A stretch of DNA of 64,000 nt from CAVQXR01 sp046330455 (GCA_046330455.1 JAXLSU010000004.1:124001-188000), one strand, 5' to 3'; numbered from the stretch's first letter, positions 1 through 8,517 are shown. A program made the numbers and translations. Notes: a model not told the origin generated them from the sequence alone.

Positions 1-1
1 G

Positions 2-130
2 ACCTACGCCCTCAACGGCAGCATGCAGCGAGTCGCCGACAAGGTCTTCCTGCTCACGCCCCGCAACGTCGAGGTCTCGGCCGAGGAACGCGCCCGCATG
101 GCGGACCGCGGCTTCTTCAACCAGGCGTGA
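2..130 (+). CDS. sepF: Cell division protein SepF, C-terminal end (5' truncated by window)
   Basis: Only the last 42 residues are visible, starting inside the gene at base 2. The tail reads YALNGSMQRVADKVFLLTP and ends near DRGFFNQ, matching the C-terminal beta-strand core and the conserved end of SepF. SepF polymerises on the membrane and tethers FtsZ in bacteria lacking FtsA/ZipA. The TGA stop overlaps the GTG start of the YggT gene, and sepF-yggT is a common pair in the actinobacterial dcw downstream region. The N-terminal amphipathic helix lies outside the window and cannot be checked. Confidence 0.9.
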   Translation, partial: TYALNGSMQRVADKVFLLTPRNVEVSAEERARMADRGFFNQA

Positions 131-405
131 ACACCGCGCTACGGTTCGTCGACGCCCTCTACTACGTCTACCTGCTCCTCCTGCTCGTCTACATCCTGCT
201 GTCGTGGATCAGGCTGCCGTACGGGATCTGGACGAACCGGATCCGGGGGTTCCTCGACGACACGGTCGGCGTGTACCTGGCGTTGTTCCGGCGGCTGTTG
301 CCGATGCTCCGGGTCGGCATGTTCGACCTGAGCCCGATCGCCGCGATCTTCGCGCTCTCGGGGATCTGGCGTCTCGTCCGCTACGCGATCGAGCAGCTCG
401 CCTGA
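127..405 (+). CDS. YggT family membrane protein
   Basis: Product of 92 residues with two hydrophobic stretches (about residues 9-27 and 68-88), joined by a polar segment with the PYGIW and LFRRLLP motifs typical of YggT (Ylmg/Ycf19) proteins. The GTG start overlaps the sepF stop (GTGA), so the two are translationally coupled. In Gram-positive bacteria YggT proteins sit next to sepF and are linked to septum or membrane organisation, with no defined enzymatic activity. Length is normal for the family. The gene is probably co-transcribed with the DUF167 gene 7 bp downstream. Confidence 0.85.
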   Translation: MNTALRFVDALYYVYLLLLLVYILLSWIRLPYGIWTNRIRGFLDDTVGVYLALFRRLLPMLRVGMFDLSPIAAIFALSGIWRLVRYAIEQLA

Positions 406-412
406 GCCGGCC

Positions 413-715
413 GTGGCGACGGGAGGCGGGAAGCCGGTGCGCCTTCGCATCCGCGTCTCGCCCGGGGCGCGTGGCAGCGAGCTCGTCGGACGGCACGGAG
501 ACGGCTGGAAGCTGCGCGTGGCCGCCCCGCCCGAGCGTGGCCGTGCCAACGAGGCCGTCGTCGTGCTGCTCGCGGAGACGCTCGGCGTGCCACGACAGGC
601 CGTCAGGGTCGTCGCAGGGCAGACGGGGCGAGATAAGGTGATCGAGGTGGACGGGATCGCAAACGAGGACGCCGAGCGCCGGCTGGCGGCGCGAGGGCGA
701 AAGGGGGACGGGTGA
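413..715 (+). CDS. DUF167 (YggU) family protein
   Basis: A small basic protein of 100 residues. It shows the family pattern VRLRIRVSPGARGSE near residue 9, RVAAPPERGRANEA in the middle, and QTGRDKVIEVDG toward the end. The cellular role of the family is unknown; structures show a compact alpha/beta fold. The GTG start lies 7 bp after yggT, and the stop overlaps the following gene by four bases, placing it in the sepF-yggT operon where this family is often found. Confidence 0.85.
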   Translation: MATGGGKPVRLRIRVSPGARGSELVGRHGDGWKLRVAAPPERGRANEAVVVLLAETLGVPRQAVRVVAGQTGRDKVIEVDGIANEDAERRLAARGRKGDG

Positions 716-1056
716 ACGTCGAACGCTTCCGCGGGCTCCTGCTGGAAGAGCGTCAGCGCGTTGCCGACGCGATCGACTTCCTCCAGGACGAGAACTCCAC
801 CTCACAGGGCGAGGAGATCCCCGAGACGGGAGACGCGGACACGGCGACGGTCACCTTCGATCGCGAGATGGACCTGACGCTCGAGGAGAACTCGGCCCAC
901 GTGCTGGCCGAGATCGACGCGGCCCTCGCGAGGATCGAGGCGGGCACGTACGGTACGTGCATGTCGTGCGCGCAGCCGATCGCGGAGGATCGTCTCGAGG
1001 CGATGCCGTACGCGACGCTCTGCATCGACTGCAGGCGGAAGGAGGAACGGGGCTGA
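712..1056 (+). CDS. TraR/DksA-family zinc-finger protein
   Basis: Product of 114 residues. The N-terminal half is helical and acidic. The C-terminal half carries a four-cysteine zinc finger, CMSC near residue 84 and CIDC near residue 105, with the DksA/TraR core GTYGTCMSCAQPI and the R-L-E-A-P-Y-A-C arrangement. DksA-type proteins bind the RNA polymerase secondary channel in proteobacteria. The short actinobacterial relatives are less well understood, so a transcription role is inferred from family. The GTG start overlaps the DUF167 stop, and lspA begins about 30 bp downstream. Confidence 0.85.
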   Translation: MNVERFRGLLLEERQRVADAIDFLQDENSTSQGEEIPETGDADTATVTFDREMDLTLEENSAHVLAEIDAALARIEAGTYGTCMSCAQPIAEDRLEAMPYATLCIDCRRKEERG

Positions 1057-1085
1057 GCGATCACGGACCCCTCGTCGACGTCCGG

Positions 1086-1613
1086 GTGAGCCCGCCCGGC
1101 GACGGCCGGGTCCCCGTCTCGGTCGCGACCCGGTCGAACGCGGCCGGACGGCGTCAATGGCTCGCCTTCACGGTCATCGTTCTCGCCTGCGTCCTGGCCG
1201 ACCAGCTCACGAAGGAGCTCGTCCGGACGAGCCTCGCGTACGGGGAGTCGGTGGACGTGTTCGGGCCGTTCAGCCTCCACCATGCCCGGAACTCGGGAAT
1301 CGCATTCGCGCTGTTCCCGGGCCAGGCGAACCCGGTCACGATCATCACGGGGGTCGCCGTGATCTGGATGCTGTACTACTTCGCCCGCTCGGGCGGCCGC
1401 AACCCGTACCTGCCGGTGGCGCTCGGCCTGCTCGTCGGGGGGAGCCTCTCGAACCTCGCCGACCGGATCAGGCAGGGATACGTCACCGACTTCATCGCGC
1501 CGCTGCACTTCCCGACCTTCAACCTCGGTGACACGTTCATCACGGTCGGCGTCATCCTCCTGCTCTCGATCTTCTTCGTGCTGGAGAGACGTCGCACGAT
1601 GCGGCACGGCTGA
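1086..1613 (+). CDS. lspA: Lipoprotein signal peptidase (signal peptidase II)
   Basis: About 175 residues with four membrane helices. It cleaves the signal peptide of prolipoproteins at the lipobox cysteine. The expected elements are visible: a conserved Asp in the first helix (LADQLTK), the N-x-G-x-A-F motif (NSGIAFALF), and the catalytic pair in LSNLADRI and FNLGDTFI. GTG at 1086 was chosen because it gives a family-typical length and follows the TraR gene by 29 bp; the frame is open further upstream but would overlap traR in another frame. rluD starts 2 bp after the stop, the usual lspA-rluD order. Confidence 0.92.
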   Translation: MSPPGDGRVPVSVATRSNAAGRRQWLAFTVIVLACVLADQLTKELVRTSLAYGESVDVFGPFSLHHARNSGIAFALFPGQANPVTIITGVAVIWMLYYFARSGGRNPYLPVALGLLVGGSLSNLADRIRQGYVTDFIAPLHFPTFNLGDTFITVGVILLLSIFFVLERRRTMRHG

Positions 1614-1615
1614 CC

Positions 1616-2518
1616 GTGGACACCGTCGAGCTGGCCGTCCCGGCCGAGGCGGCCGGCGAGCGGCTCGACCGCTTTCTCGCCGCCGCGGGTCTCGCGGGGT
1701 CACGGGCCGAGGCCGGGCGCCTGCTGGAGCGAGGGCGCGTGCACGTCGACGGCCGGCCGCGCCCGAAGAGCTTCCGGCTCGAGGGAGGCGAGGTCGTCTC
1801 GGTCGAGCGCGTGGCGGCGGAGCCGGTAGCGCTCGAGCCCGAGCAGCTCGAGCTCGTCGTCCGCTTCGAGGATGCCCATCTGCTCGTCGTCGACAAGCCT
1901 GCCGGCCTCGTCGTCCATCCGTCGGCCGGGCACGCGAGCGGAACGCTCGTTCACGGGCTCCTCGGTCGGGGGATCGCAGGCGGGGAGGAGCCGACGCGCC
2001 CCGGCATCGTCCACCGGCTCGACCGTGACACGTCCGGGCTCCTCGTCGTCGCCCGTGATCCCGAGACCCATCGGCGCCTGCAGCGCCTGCTGCGCAGGCG
2101 GGAGCTGACGAGGGAGTACCTGGCTCTCGTCCGTGGACGCCCCCGGTCGTGGCGGGGGCGGATCGAGGCGCCGATCGGCCGCGACCGCCACGATCCGACC
2201 CGGATCTCGCTCGACACCGCCTCGCCCCGCGAGGCAGTCACCCACTTCGAGGTCGTCGAGCTGCTCGCCGCCCACGCGCTGCTGAACGTGCGCCTGGAGA
2301 CGGGGAGGACACACCAGATCCGCGTCCACCTCGCTGCCGTCGACCTCCCGGTCTCCGGCGATCCCGTCTACGGCGTCGCCGGCGATCTCGGGCTCACGCG
2401 CCAATTCCTGCACGCCGCGCGCCTCGCGTTCAGCCACCCCGTGACGGGGCAGGCGATCGAGGTCGAGTCACCGCTTCCCGCCGAGCTTCTCGCCGCGCTG
2501 GCGGCAGCCGGTGGCTAA
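1616..2518 (+). CDS. rluD: RluA/RluD-family ribosomal pseudouridine synthase
   Basis: 300 residues. An N-terminal S4 RNA-binding domain (about residues 10-65, with GERLDRFLA) is followed by the catalytic RluA domain with the signature HRLDRDTSGLLV, whose aspartate attacks uridine, and the downstream R-T-H-Q-I-R-V-H motif. The enzyme modifies uridines of 23S rRNA helix 69 in characterised RluD proteins; the exact target here is inferred. The GTG start is 2 bp after lspA. Length and domain order are normal. Confidence 0.9.
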   Translation: MDTVELAVPAEAAGERLDRFLAAAGLAGSRAEAGRLLERGRVHVDGRPRPKSFRLEGGEVVSVERVAAEPVALEPEQLELVVRFEDAHLLVVDKPAGLVVHPSAGHASGTLVHGLLGRGIAGGEEPTRPGIVHRLDRDTSGLLVVARDPETHRRLQRLLRRRELTREYLALVRGRPRSWRGRIEAPIGRDRHDPTRISLDTASPREAVTHFEVVELLAAHALLNVRLETGRTHQIRVHLAAVDLPVSGDPVYGVAGDLGLTRQFLHAARLAFSHPVTGQAIEVESPLPAELLAALAAAGG

Positions 2519-2609
2519 CCCGGCAGCTCGTCACGTTCGGCTTCAGACCGCCCGGGCGGGTTCTGGTGCAGGGGCCGGCCCGACCCTTCGGTCCGTACGA
2601 TCCGTGGCC

Positions 2610-3722
2610 GTGACCCGGCTGTTGCTGCTCGCGCTGCTGCTTGCGGCCGTGCTCTCGCTCCCGACCCCGGCGGCGGCGAAGAGCTGCCCCGACGTGCGCT
2701 TCATGACGATCGGGAGCCTCGTCTACCGCGGCGAGCAGCTCCCGGCGGGCGTCGAGCTTCCGACCGGCGCCACGGCCGGGAGCGGCGAGCTCGACGCGCC
2801 GACGAGCGACGACAACTGCGATCGGGGCACGTCTCCTGCCACGGCCCTCTCGCTTCACGGGTTCGATCCCGGCGTCGCCGTCGCCGTGGAGGGTCAGCCG
2901 GGGTGGATCTACGTGCTCGGCTACCGCTGTGACGGTCTCCCGGGGATCGAGCGCATCGACTGCCTCCGCGAGCCGCTGCTCCTCGACGGGGTTGCATACT
3001 TCGCGCGCCGCTACCCCCAGCAGAATCCGCCGCCGAGGACGTTCACCCCGGGTGAGCCCGTCGGTGAGGCCGAGCTCGGGGGCGAGCGGGTCCCCGTCGT
3101 CGCGATCGACGGCGTCGATCCCGGCGTGGCCGTCGCCGTGGAGGGCCGTCCGGACGACGCGTACATCGCCTCCGAGACATGCCTCTACGTCGCCGCCGAC
3201 AACCGTCCGCGCTACGACGGGCTCGCCCGCTGCCTCGCTGCCCCGGTGTGGCTCCTGTTCGAGCCTCCCCTCGCGAAGACGGACGAGCCGATCGTCGCCC
3301 GGGCAGACCGGAGGGTCGCCGCCGAGCTTCACGGAGCGCCCGTGCTGTTCGTCCCGGCGATCGGCGGCGATGCGCTTCCGGACGACCTCGCAGACGCCGT
3401 CACGGTCGGCTCGCTCGACGTGACGGCCGACGGATCGGCCACGGTGCGCTTCGACGTGCCCGGACAGCTCGAGCGGGCCGTCTACGAGTCGGTCGTCCGC
3501 TGCGATGCCTGTGCGGCGACGGAGAGCGGCAAGACGACGTTCGCGGCCGGCGTCTTCATCGTGACCGATCGGGCAGGCGGTCTCGGGGGCCGCTCGGTGG
3601 CCGTGCTGGCGCTCGTTCTGCTCCTCGTCGCTCTCGGCGTGTCGGCCCTGTTCCTCCGGCGCGCGCGCCGCCGACCCGGCGTGAAGGACGGCCGGGCCGG
3701 GAGCGCGGGCGGCGTCGGCTAG
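2610..3722 (+). CDS. Secreted, C-terminally membrane-anchored protein with a duplicated domain (unknown function)
   Basis: About 370 residues. GTG at 2610 was preferred because it places a clean signal peptide (VTRLLLLALLLAAVL, Ala-rich cleavage site) at the very N-terminus; the frame is open further upstream. The exported part holds two related halves, each with the phrase DPGVAVAVEG and paired cysteines, then a beta-rich region with a CDAC motif. A single transmembrane helix near the C-terminus (VAVLALVLLLVALGVSALF) is followed by a basic tail, so it should be anchored with most of the chain outside. No known family recognised. It lies between rluD and rpsB on the same strand. Confidence 0.65.
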   Translation: MTRLLLLALLLAAVLSLPTPAAAKSCPDVRFMTIGSLVYRGEQLPAGVELPTGATAGSGELDAPTSDDNCDRGTSPATALSLHGFDPGVAVAVEGQPGWIYVLGYRCDGLPGIERIDCLREPLLLDGVAYFARRYPQQNPPPRTFTPGEPVGEAELGGERVPVVAIDGVDPGVAVAVEGRPDDAYIASETCLYVAADNRPRYDGLARCLAAPVWLLFEPPLAKTDEPIVARADRRVAAELHGAPVLFVPAIGGDALPDDLADAVTVGSLDVTADGSATVRFDVPGQLERAVYESVVRCDACAATESGKTTFAAGVFIVTDRAGGLGGRSVAVLALVLLLVALGVSALFLRRARRRPGVKDGRAGSAGGVG

Positions 3723-3790
3723 AATCCGGGCGTCCCGATCACTCGACCCGGCGGAGCACGGGGAGTGGCGGTGCCGGGCGCCTCGCCCGG
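3720..3790 (+). promoter_or_regulatory. Putative rpsB promoter -10 and leader hairpin
   Basis: A TAGAAT hexamer at 3720-3725 overlaps the preceding stop codon and resembles the -10 boxes seen elsewhere in this window; no good -35 is seen. It would give a leader of roughly 105 nt before rpsB. Within it, 3774-3780 and 3784-3790 form a perfect 7-bp GC hairpin with a 3-nt loop. rpsB leaders are autoregulated by S2 in other bacteria; that this hairpin does so is inference. Confidence 0.4.
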
Positions 3791-3838
3791 TTCCACGATC
3801 CGCCGCCGGCAGTTGTCCCGAACCGAGAGAGGAGCTGC

Positions 3839-4777
3839 ATGGCAGTCGTCAGCATGCGGGAGCTCCTGGAGGCCGGCGTCCACTTCGGCCACCAGACGCG
3901 CCGCTGGAACCCCAAGATGCGTCGCTTCATCTTCACGGAGCGCGGCGGCATCTACATCATCGACCTCACGCAGACGCTCGCGCGCCTCGAGGAGTCGTAC
4001 GCCTTCGCCCGGAACATCTCGGAGCGAGGCGGCTCGGTGCTCTTCGTGGGCACGAAGAAGCAGGCCCAGGACGCCGTCACCGAGCAGGCGAAGCGGGTCG
4101 GGATGCCGTACGTCAGCCACCGCTGGCTCGGGGGCCTGCTCACGAACTGGCGGACGATCTCCGACCGGATCGAGCGCCTCCACGAGCTGCGCCGGCTCCG
4201 TGACGAGAGCCAGCTCGAGCTGCTGCCCGCCAAGGAGCGGATCTCGATGCTCCACGAGCTCGAGAAGCTCGAGACGAACCTCGGCGGCGTCGCCGACATG
4301 CGCCGGCTGCCCGATGCGATCTTCCTGATCGACCTGCGCAAGGAGCAGCTCGCCGTGGCCGAGGCCCGCCGGCTCGGGATCCCGGTCATCGGCCTCGTCG
4401 ACACGAACTGCGACCCCGATGATGCCGACTTGGTGATTCCCGGCAACGACGACGCGATCCGCGCCTGCAGCCTCATCGTCCGCGTCATCGCCGACGGGAT
4501 CGCCGCCGGCTCGCGCCGCGTGGACGTCGAGGAGTTCGCCGCCGGGAACGGTGCGGCCGAGCCCGCGGAGACACCCGAGCCGGCGCAGGCACCCGAGCCC
4601 GAGCCGACCCCGGAAGCGGCCGCCGGGTCTGCCGAAGCGCGGCCCGTCGAGACGGAGACCGTCCCGGAGCCGCCGCCTACGCCCGACGCCGAGGCGGTTT
4701 CCGAGCCCGAGCCGCCGGCCGCGGTCGAGCCGTCGGCCCCCGAGGTCACGCCCGAGACGGCCGGGGAGACGAGCTGA
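3839..4777 (+). CDS. rpsB: 30S ribosomal protein S2 with long acidic Pro/Glu/Ala tail
   Basis: The first roughly 230 residues are classical S2: MRELLEAGVHFGHQTRRWNPKM at the N-terminus, then FVGTKKQAQDAV, RWLGGLLTNW, ADMRRLPDAIFLID and GLVDTNCDPD. ATG 3839 follows a strong Shine-Dalgarno (GAGAGGAG). The protein is 312 residues rather than about 230-270 because of a C-terminal extension of about 80 residues made almost entirely of Pro, Glu, Ala, Thr and Ser. Such tails occur on actinobacterial S2 but are usually shorter. The stop overlaps the tsf start (TGATG), giving the conserved rpsB-tsf pair. Confidence 0.95.
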   Translation: MAVVSMRELLEAGVHFGHQTRRWNPKMRRFIFTERGGIYIIDLTQTLARLEESYAFARNISERGGSVLFVGTKKQAQDAVTEQAKRVGMPYVSHRWLGGLLTNWRTISDRIERLHELRRLRDESQLELLPAKERISMLHELEKLETNLGGVADMRRLPDAIFLIDLRKEQLAVAEARRLGIPVIGLVDTNCDPDDADLVIPGNDDAIRACSLIVRVIADGIAAGSRRVDVEEFAAGNGAAEPAETPEPAQAPEPEPTPEAAAGSAEARPVETETVPEPPPTPDAEAVSEPEPPAAVEPSAPEVTPETAGETS

Positions 4778-5571
4778 TGGCCGAGATCACGGCTGGCCTC
4801 GTCAAGGAGCTGCGCGACCTCACCGGCGCGGGGATGATGGACTGCAAGCGTGCGCTCGAGGAGGCCGACGGTGATGTCGAGGGCGCCCAGAAGCTGCTGC
4901 GAGAGAAGGGGCTCGCCGCCGCCGCGAAGCGGGCCGAGCGGGCCACCACCGAGGGCATCGTGCTCGCCCGTGTCGACGGAAGCCGCGGCACGATGGTCGC
5001 GATCGGCTGCGAGACCGAGCCGGTCTCGAAGAACGACGACTTCCGCGACTTCGCCGGGCGCGTCCTCGACGCCGTCGCCGCCGACGGTCCGGGCGCCGAG
5101 GCCGGGCTCGAGGAGGACAGGGTGGCGCTCGTCGCCCGGATCGGCGAGAACGTGATCGTGCGCGGGGCGGCCCGTTTCGACGCGGCCGACGCGGAGTCGG
5201 TCGTCGCGTACGTGCACCCACCGGCCAGCAAGATCGGCGTCCTCGTACGACTCGAGGGCTCACCCGATCTCGCCCGGATGCTCGCGATGCACATCGCCTT
5301 TGCGAACCCCGCGTACACGACACGGGACGAGATCCCCGAGGCCGATGTCGCCGCCGAGCGCGAGATCTACGAGAAACTGCCAGACGTGGTCTCGAAACCC
5401 GAGGAGATCCGTGCGAAGATCGTCGACGGCATGATCGTCAAGCGCTTCTTCGCCGAGCGGGTGCTCGCCGACCAGGCCTGGATCCACGATGACTCGCTGA
5501 GCGTCTCGAAGGCGCTCGCAGAGCACGGCGCAACGGTGCGCGAGTTCGTCCGCTTCGCGCTCGCAGGGTGA
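4777..5571 (+). CDS. tsf: Translation elongation factor Ts
   Basis: 264 residues. EF-Ts is the guanine nucleotide exchange factor for EF-Tu. The N-terminal UBA-like module is clear (VKELRDLTGAGMMDCKRAL), followed by EGIVLARVDG, the core motif CETEPVSKNDDF where EF-Ts meets EF-Tu, and a C-terminal helical part with HIAFANP. ATG overlaps the rpsB stop by one base. The next gene, pyrH, starts with GTG overlapping this stop, continuing the universal rpsB-tsf-pyrH-frr order. Confidence 0.96.
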   Translation: MAEITAGLVKELRDLTGAGMMDCKRALEEADGDVEGAQKLLREKGLAAAAKRAERATTEGIVLARVDGSRGTMVAIGCETEPVSKNDDFRDFAGRVLDAVAADGPGAEAGLEEDRVALVARIGENVIVRGAARFDAADAESVVAYVHPPASKIGVLVRLEGSPDLARMLAMHIAFANPAYTTRDEIPEADVAAEREIYEKLPDVVSKPEEIRAKIVDGMIVKRFFAERVLADQAWIHDDSLSVSKALAEHGATVREFVRFALAG

Positions 5572-6347
5572 GCGAGACGGCCGAAGCGGGCGGCGCCTCC
5601 GGCCCGGGCGGGGCGGGCTCGCCTGCCTTCCGCCGGATCCTGATCAAGCTCTCCGGCGAGGCTTTTGCCGGAGACAGGGACTTCGGGATCGACCCGGCCC
5701 GCGTCGATGCGGTCGCCCGCTCGGTCGTCGCGATCCGCTGGGCCGGGGTCGAGGTCGCGCTCGTGATCGGGGCGGGCAACTACGTACGCGGCGCGACGGT
5801 CGAGAAGACGGGGATGGACCGGGCGACCGCCGACTACGCGGGCATGCTCGCCACGCTCCTGAACGCGCTGCCGATGCAGGACACGCTCGAGAAGCTCGGC
5901 GTCGCGACCCGCGTCCTGTCGGCGATCACGGTCAGCGAGGTGGCGGAACCCTACATCCGCCGCCGGGCGATCCGGCACCTCGAGAAGGGCCGCGTCGTCA
6001 TCTTCGCGTGCGGAACGGGCAACCCGTTCTTCACGACCGACACCGCGGCCGCCCTGCGCGCGCTCGAGATCGGCGCCGAGGCGATCCTCATGGGCAAGAA
6101 CGGCGTCGACGGGGTCTACGACGGCGACCCGAGGCTCGATCCGTCCGCAGCCTTCATCTCCGAGCTCACACACCGCGAGGCGATCGAGCGCGGGCTGCGT
6201 GTCATGGACACGACCGCGCTGTCTCTGTGCATGGACAACGCGCTACCGATCCACGTGTTCGGCCTCGACGACGAGCGCAACATCGAGCGGCTCGTCGCCG
6301 GGGCCCGGATCGGCACGATGATCACGACTCCGAGGGGGCAGGGATGA
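5568..6347 (+). CDS. pyrH: UMP kinase
   Basis: 259 residues of the amino-acid-kinase fold. It phosphorylates UMP to UDP for RNA, sugar nucleotides and peptidoglycan precursors. Visible motifs are ILIKLSGEAFAG near residue 24, VIGAGNYVRG, MDRATADYAGMLAT, ACGTGNPFFTTDTAAALRA, KNGVDGVYDGDPR and DTTALSLCMDN. GTG start overlaps tsf (GTGA), and the stop overlaps the frr ATG. A Gly/Ala-rich N-terminal lead of about 20 residues precedes the fold, as in other actinobacteria. Confidence 0.95.
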   Translation: MSETAEAGGASGPGGAGSPAFRRILIKLSGEAFAGDRDFGIDPARVDAVARSVVAIRWAGVEVALVIGAGNYVRGATVEKTGMDRATADYAGMLATLLNALPMQDTLEKLGVATRVLSAITVSEVAEPYIRRRAIRHLEKGRVVIFACGTGNPFFTTDTAAALRALEIGAEAILMGKNGVDGVYDGDPRLDPSAAFISELTHREAIERGLRVMDTTALSLCMDNALPIHVFGLDDERNIERLVAGARIGTMITTPRGQG

Positions 6348-6902
6348 TCGAGGAGCTGCTCGACGACGCGAAGCGCCGGATGGACAAGTCCGTGGAGGCG
6401 GCGCATCACGAGTTCAACACCGTGCGTACCGGACGCGCGTCGGCTGCGCTGCTCGACCGGGTGAACGTCGACTACTACGGCACGCCGACACCGGTGAAGC
6501 AGCTCGCCACGATCAACGTGCCCGAGCCTCGCATGCTCACGATCCAGCCGTTCGACCCGAGCTCGGTGAAGTCGATCGAGCGCGCCGTCATGGAGTCCGA
6601 CCTCGGGCTCACCCCGTCGAACGACGGCAAGCTGATCCGGCTCCCGATCCCGGCGCTCACCGAGGAGCGGCGCGTTCGTGAAGGTCGTCAAGCACCTGGC
6701 AGAGGAAGGGCGCATCGCGGTGCGCAACGTCCGCCGCGACTGCATGCACCACCTGAAGGAGCTCGCCCGCGACGGCGACGTCGGTGACGACGACGAGCGC
6801 CGGGCCGAGGAGCGGCTCCAGAAGCTCACCGACGAGCACGTCCACCGGATCGACGATCTCCTCGGTGCTGCTGCTGCTGGAGATCAGCAGGTATTCGATG
6901 GC
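6344..6902 (+). pseudogene. frr: Ribosome recycling factor gene, frameshifted as read here
   Basis: From ATG 6344 the product begins with the RRF N-terminus (MIEELLDDAKRRMDKSVEA, then VRTGRASAALLDRV). The frame runs normally to LTEERR near 6672, then the homologous sequence continues in the next frame with VKVVKHLAEEGRIAVRNVRRD through QKLTDEHVHRIDDLL to about 6902. Loss of two bases (or gain of one) near 6672 explains this exactly; restoring a Glu codon gives the usual EERR-E-F-VKVVK order. No proper stop is seen at the expected end. RRF releases ribosomes after termination and is essential, so a sequencing or assembly error is the likely cause. Confidence 0.8.
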
Positions 6903-6984
6903 CTCGCCTACAACCCATCTCGACCTGCTGGCCTGGTGGCATGCTGTTCATCTCCTCGACGCTGTTCCTGCTCGGCGACCGCTC

Positions 6985-7655
6985 GGCCTGGCCGCGATCA
7001 CCGCGACGGCAACGCCTTCGCTACCTGCCGTGCTCGCCCTGCTGCTGATCGCGCAGCCGCGACGCTGGACGCGCGCTGCACCGTGCCGACCGAGGCGGCG
7101 CTCGCCCACGGCGTCGAGTCGCCTGCGTGTTCGCGTTCTCGACCGAGAACTGTCGCGCCCCAGCCCGAGGTGGAGGCGCTCATGGAGCTGTTCGGCGACG
7201 CGGTCGAGCGGGAGCTGCCCCACCTGATGCGAAACCGTGTCCGGGCGCGCTTTCTCGGGCGTCGCGATCGTGCGCCGGAGAAGGTGCGGGCGACGATGGC
7301 GAAGCTCGAGGCGACGACCGCCGAGAACGACCGGATGACGCTCTGGATCGCGTTCGACTACGGGGGCCGGGCCGAGATCGTCGAGGCCGCGCGTCGTCTC
7401 GTCGAGGAGGGCATCGATCCGCGGGACGTCGACGAGAACGCGATCGCGTCGCGGCTGTTCGCCCCCGACCTGCCCGAGCCCGACCTCCTGATTCGCACCT
7501 CGGGGGAGATGCGGACGTCGAACTTCCTGCTCTGGCAGGCCGCCTACTCCGAGCTCGTGTTCGTCGACACGCTGTGGCCGGACTTCGGCGAGCGCGACCT
7601 CGCGCGGGCGCTCGAGGAGTACGCGACGCGGCAGCGCCGGTTCGGCGGTCGATGA
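6985..7655 (+). pseudogene. uppS: Undecaprenyl diphosphate synthase (isoprenyl transferase), 5' part scrambled by indels
   Basis: The 3' two thirds is an intact cis-prenyltransferase. In one frame from about 7160 it reads PEVEALMELFGD, FLGRRDRAPEKV, TLWIAFDYGGRAEIVEA, PDLLIRTSGE and SNFLLWQAAYSELVF, ending in the family's typical basic tail. Upstream, recognisable pieces lie in different frames: DGN near 7006, HGVES near 7110, and FAFSTEN in another frame at 7130-7150. The catalytic N-terminal motif with its aspartate is not continuous. The enzyme makes the C55 lipid carrier for cell wall synthesis and is essential. The first coordinate is approximate. The stop overlaps cdsA (ATGA). Confidence 0.78.
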
Positions 7656-8455
7656 GCAACGCCGTCTCGCGCGTGCTCGTGGCGGCCGCGGGGCTGCCGA
7701 TCGTGCTCGGGGCGGCCTGGGTCGGGGGCTGGCCGTTGCTCGCCCTGCTCGCCGTGGCCGCCCTCCTCGCGCTGCATGAGCTCTGCACGATCGGGCGCCA
7801 GTTCCGGCCGCTGACACTCGCGGCCTACGGGGGTGCGATCGCGGCGCTGCTCGGCATGGAGCTCGGCGGGATCCCGTGGCTGCTCGGCGGAGCGCTGCTC
7901 ACGCTTCCGCTCGCCTTCCTGCTCCTCCTGTTCGCCGAGACGCGCCAGTCCTCGACCGTCACGGTCTCGTTCACGCTGTTCGGAGTCGTCTGGATCGCCG
8001 TCGGCCTCGCCCACACGGCGCTCGTCCGCGACATCCCTGCCCACGGGAGGGAGGCGATCTTCACCGTCCTTCTGACCGTGTTCGCAGCCGACACCGGTGC
8101 CTACCTCGTCGGTCGGACGGTCGGACGGCACAAGCTGGTGCCGGCGATCTCGCCCGGAAAGAGCTGGGAAGGCTTCGTCGGCGGCCTGCTTGCGGGCCTG
8201 TTCGTGAGCTTCGTTGCTCTATACAAGCAGGACTACCTCGAAATCTGGGAGTCGCTCGTGCTCGGGCTCGTCGTCGTCATCGCGTCGGTGATCGGCGACC
8301 TCATGGAGTCGCTCGTGAAGCGCGACGTCGGCGTCAAGGACTCCGGAGCGATCCTCGCGGGCCACGGCGGCGTCCTCGACCGGATCGACAGCATCCTCTA
8401 CGCGATGCCGGCCGCCTACTACACCCTGCTCGCGCTCGGCGCGATCGGCAGCTGA
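7652..8455 (+). CDS. cdsA: Phosphatidate cytidylyltransferase (CDP-diglyceride synthase)
   Basis: 267 residues with about eight membrane helices. It makes CDP-diacylglycerol from phosphatidate and CTP at the inner membrane. The family signature near the C-terminus is present: KRDVGVKDSGAILAGHGGVLDRID, followed by a Tyr-rich end. Also visible are AADTGAYLVGR and the loop SPGKSWEGFVGG. ATG at 7652 overlaps the uppS stop by four bases. The uppS-cdsA-dxr-rseP-ispG order is highly conserved in bacteria. Confidence 0.94.
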   Translation: MSNAVSRVLVAAAGLPIVLGAAWVGGWPLLALLAVAALLALHELCTIGRQFRPLTLAAYGGAIAALLGMELGGIPWLLGGALLTLPLAFLLLLFAETRQSSTVTVSFTLFGVVWIAVGLAHTALVRDIPAHGREAIFTVLLTVFAADTGAYLVGRTVGRHKLVPAISPGKSWEGFVGGLLAGLFVSFVALYKQDYLEIWESLVLGLVVVIASVIGDLMESLVKRDVGVKDSGAILAGHGGVLDRIDSILYAMPAAYYTLLALGAIGS

Positions 8456-8517
8456 CGGCCGCGCGGGTCACACGGCAACGGCCCTGCCGGGCGCCCGGGG
8501 GCCTCGGGGGCGGCGTC

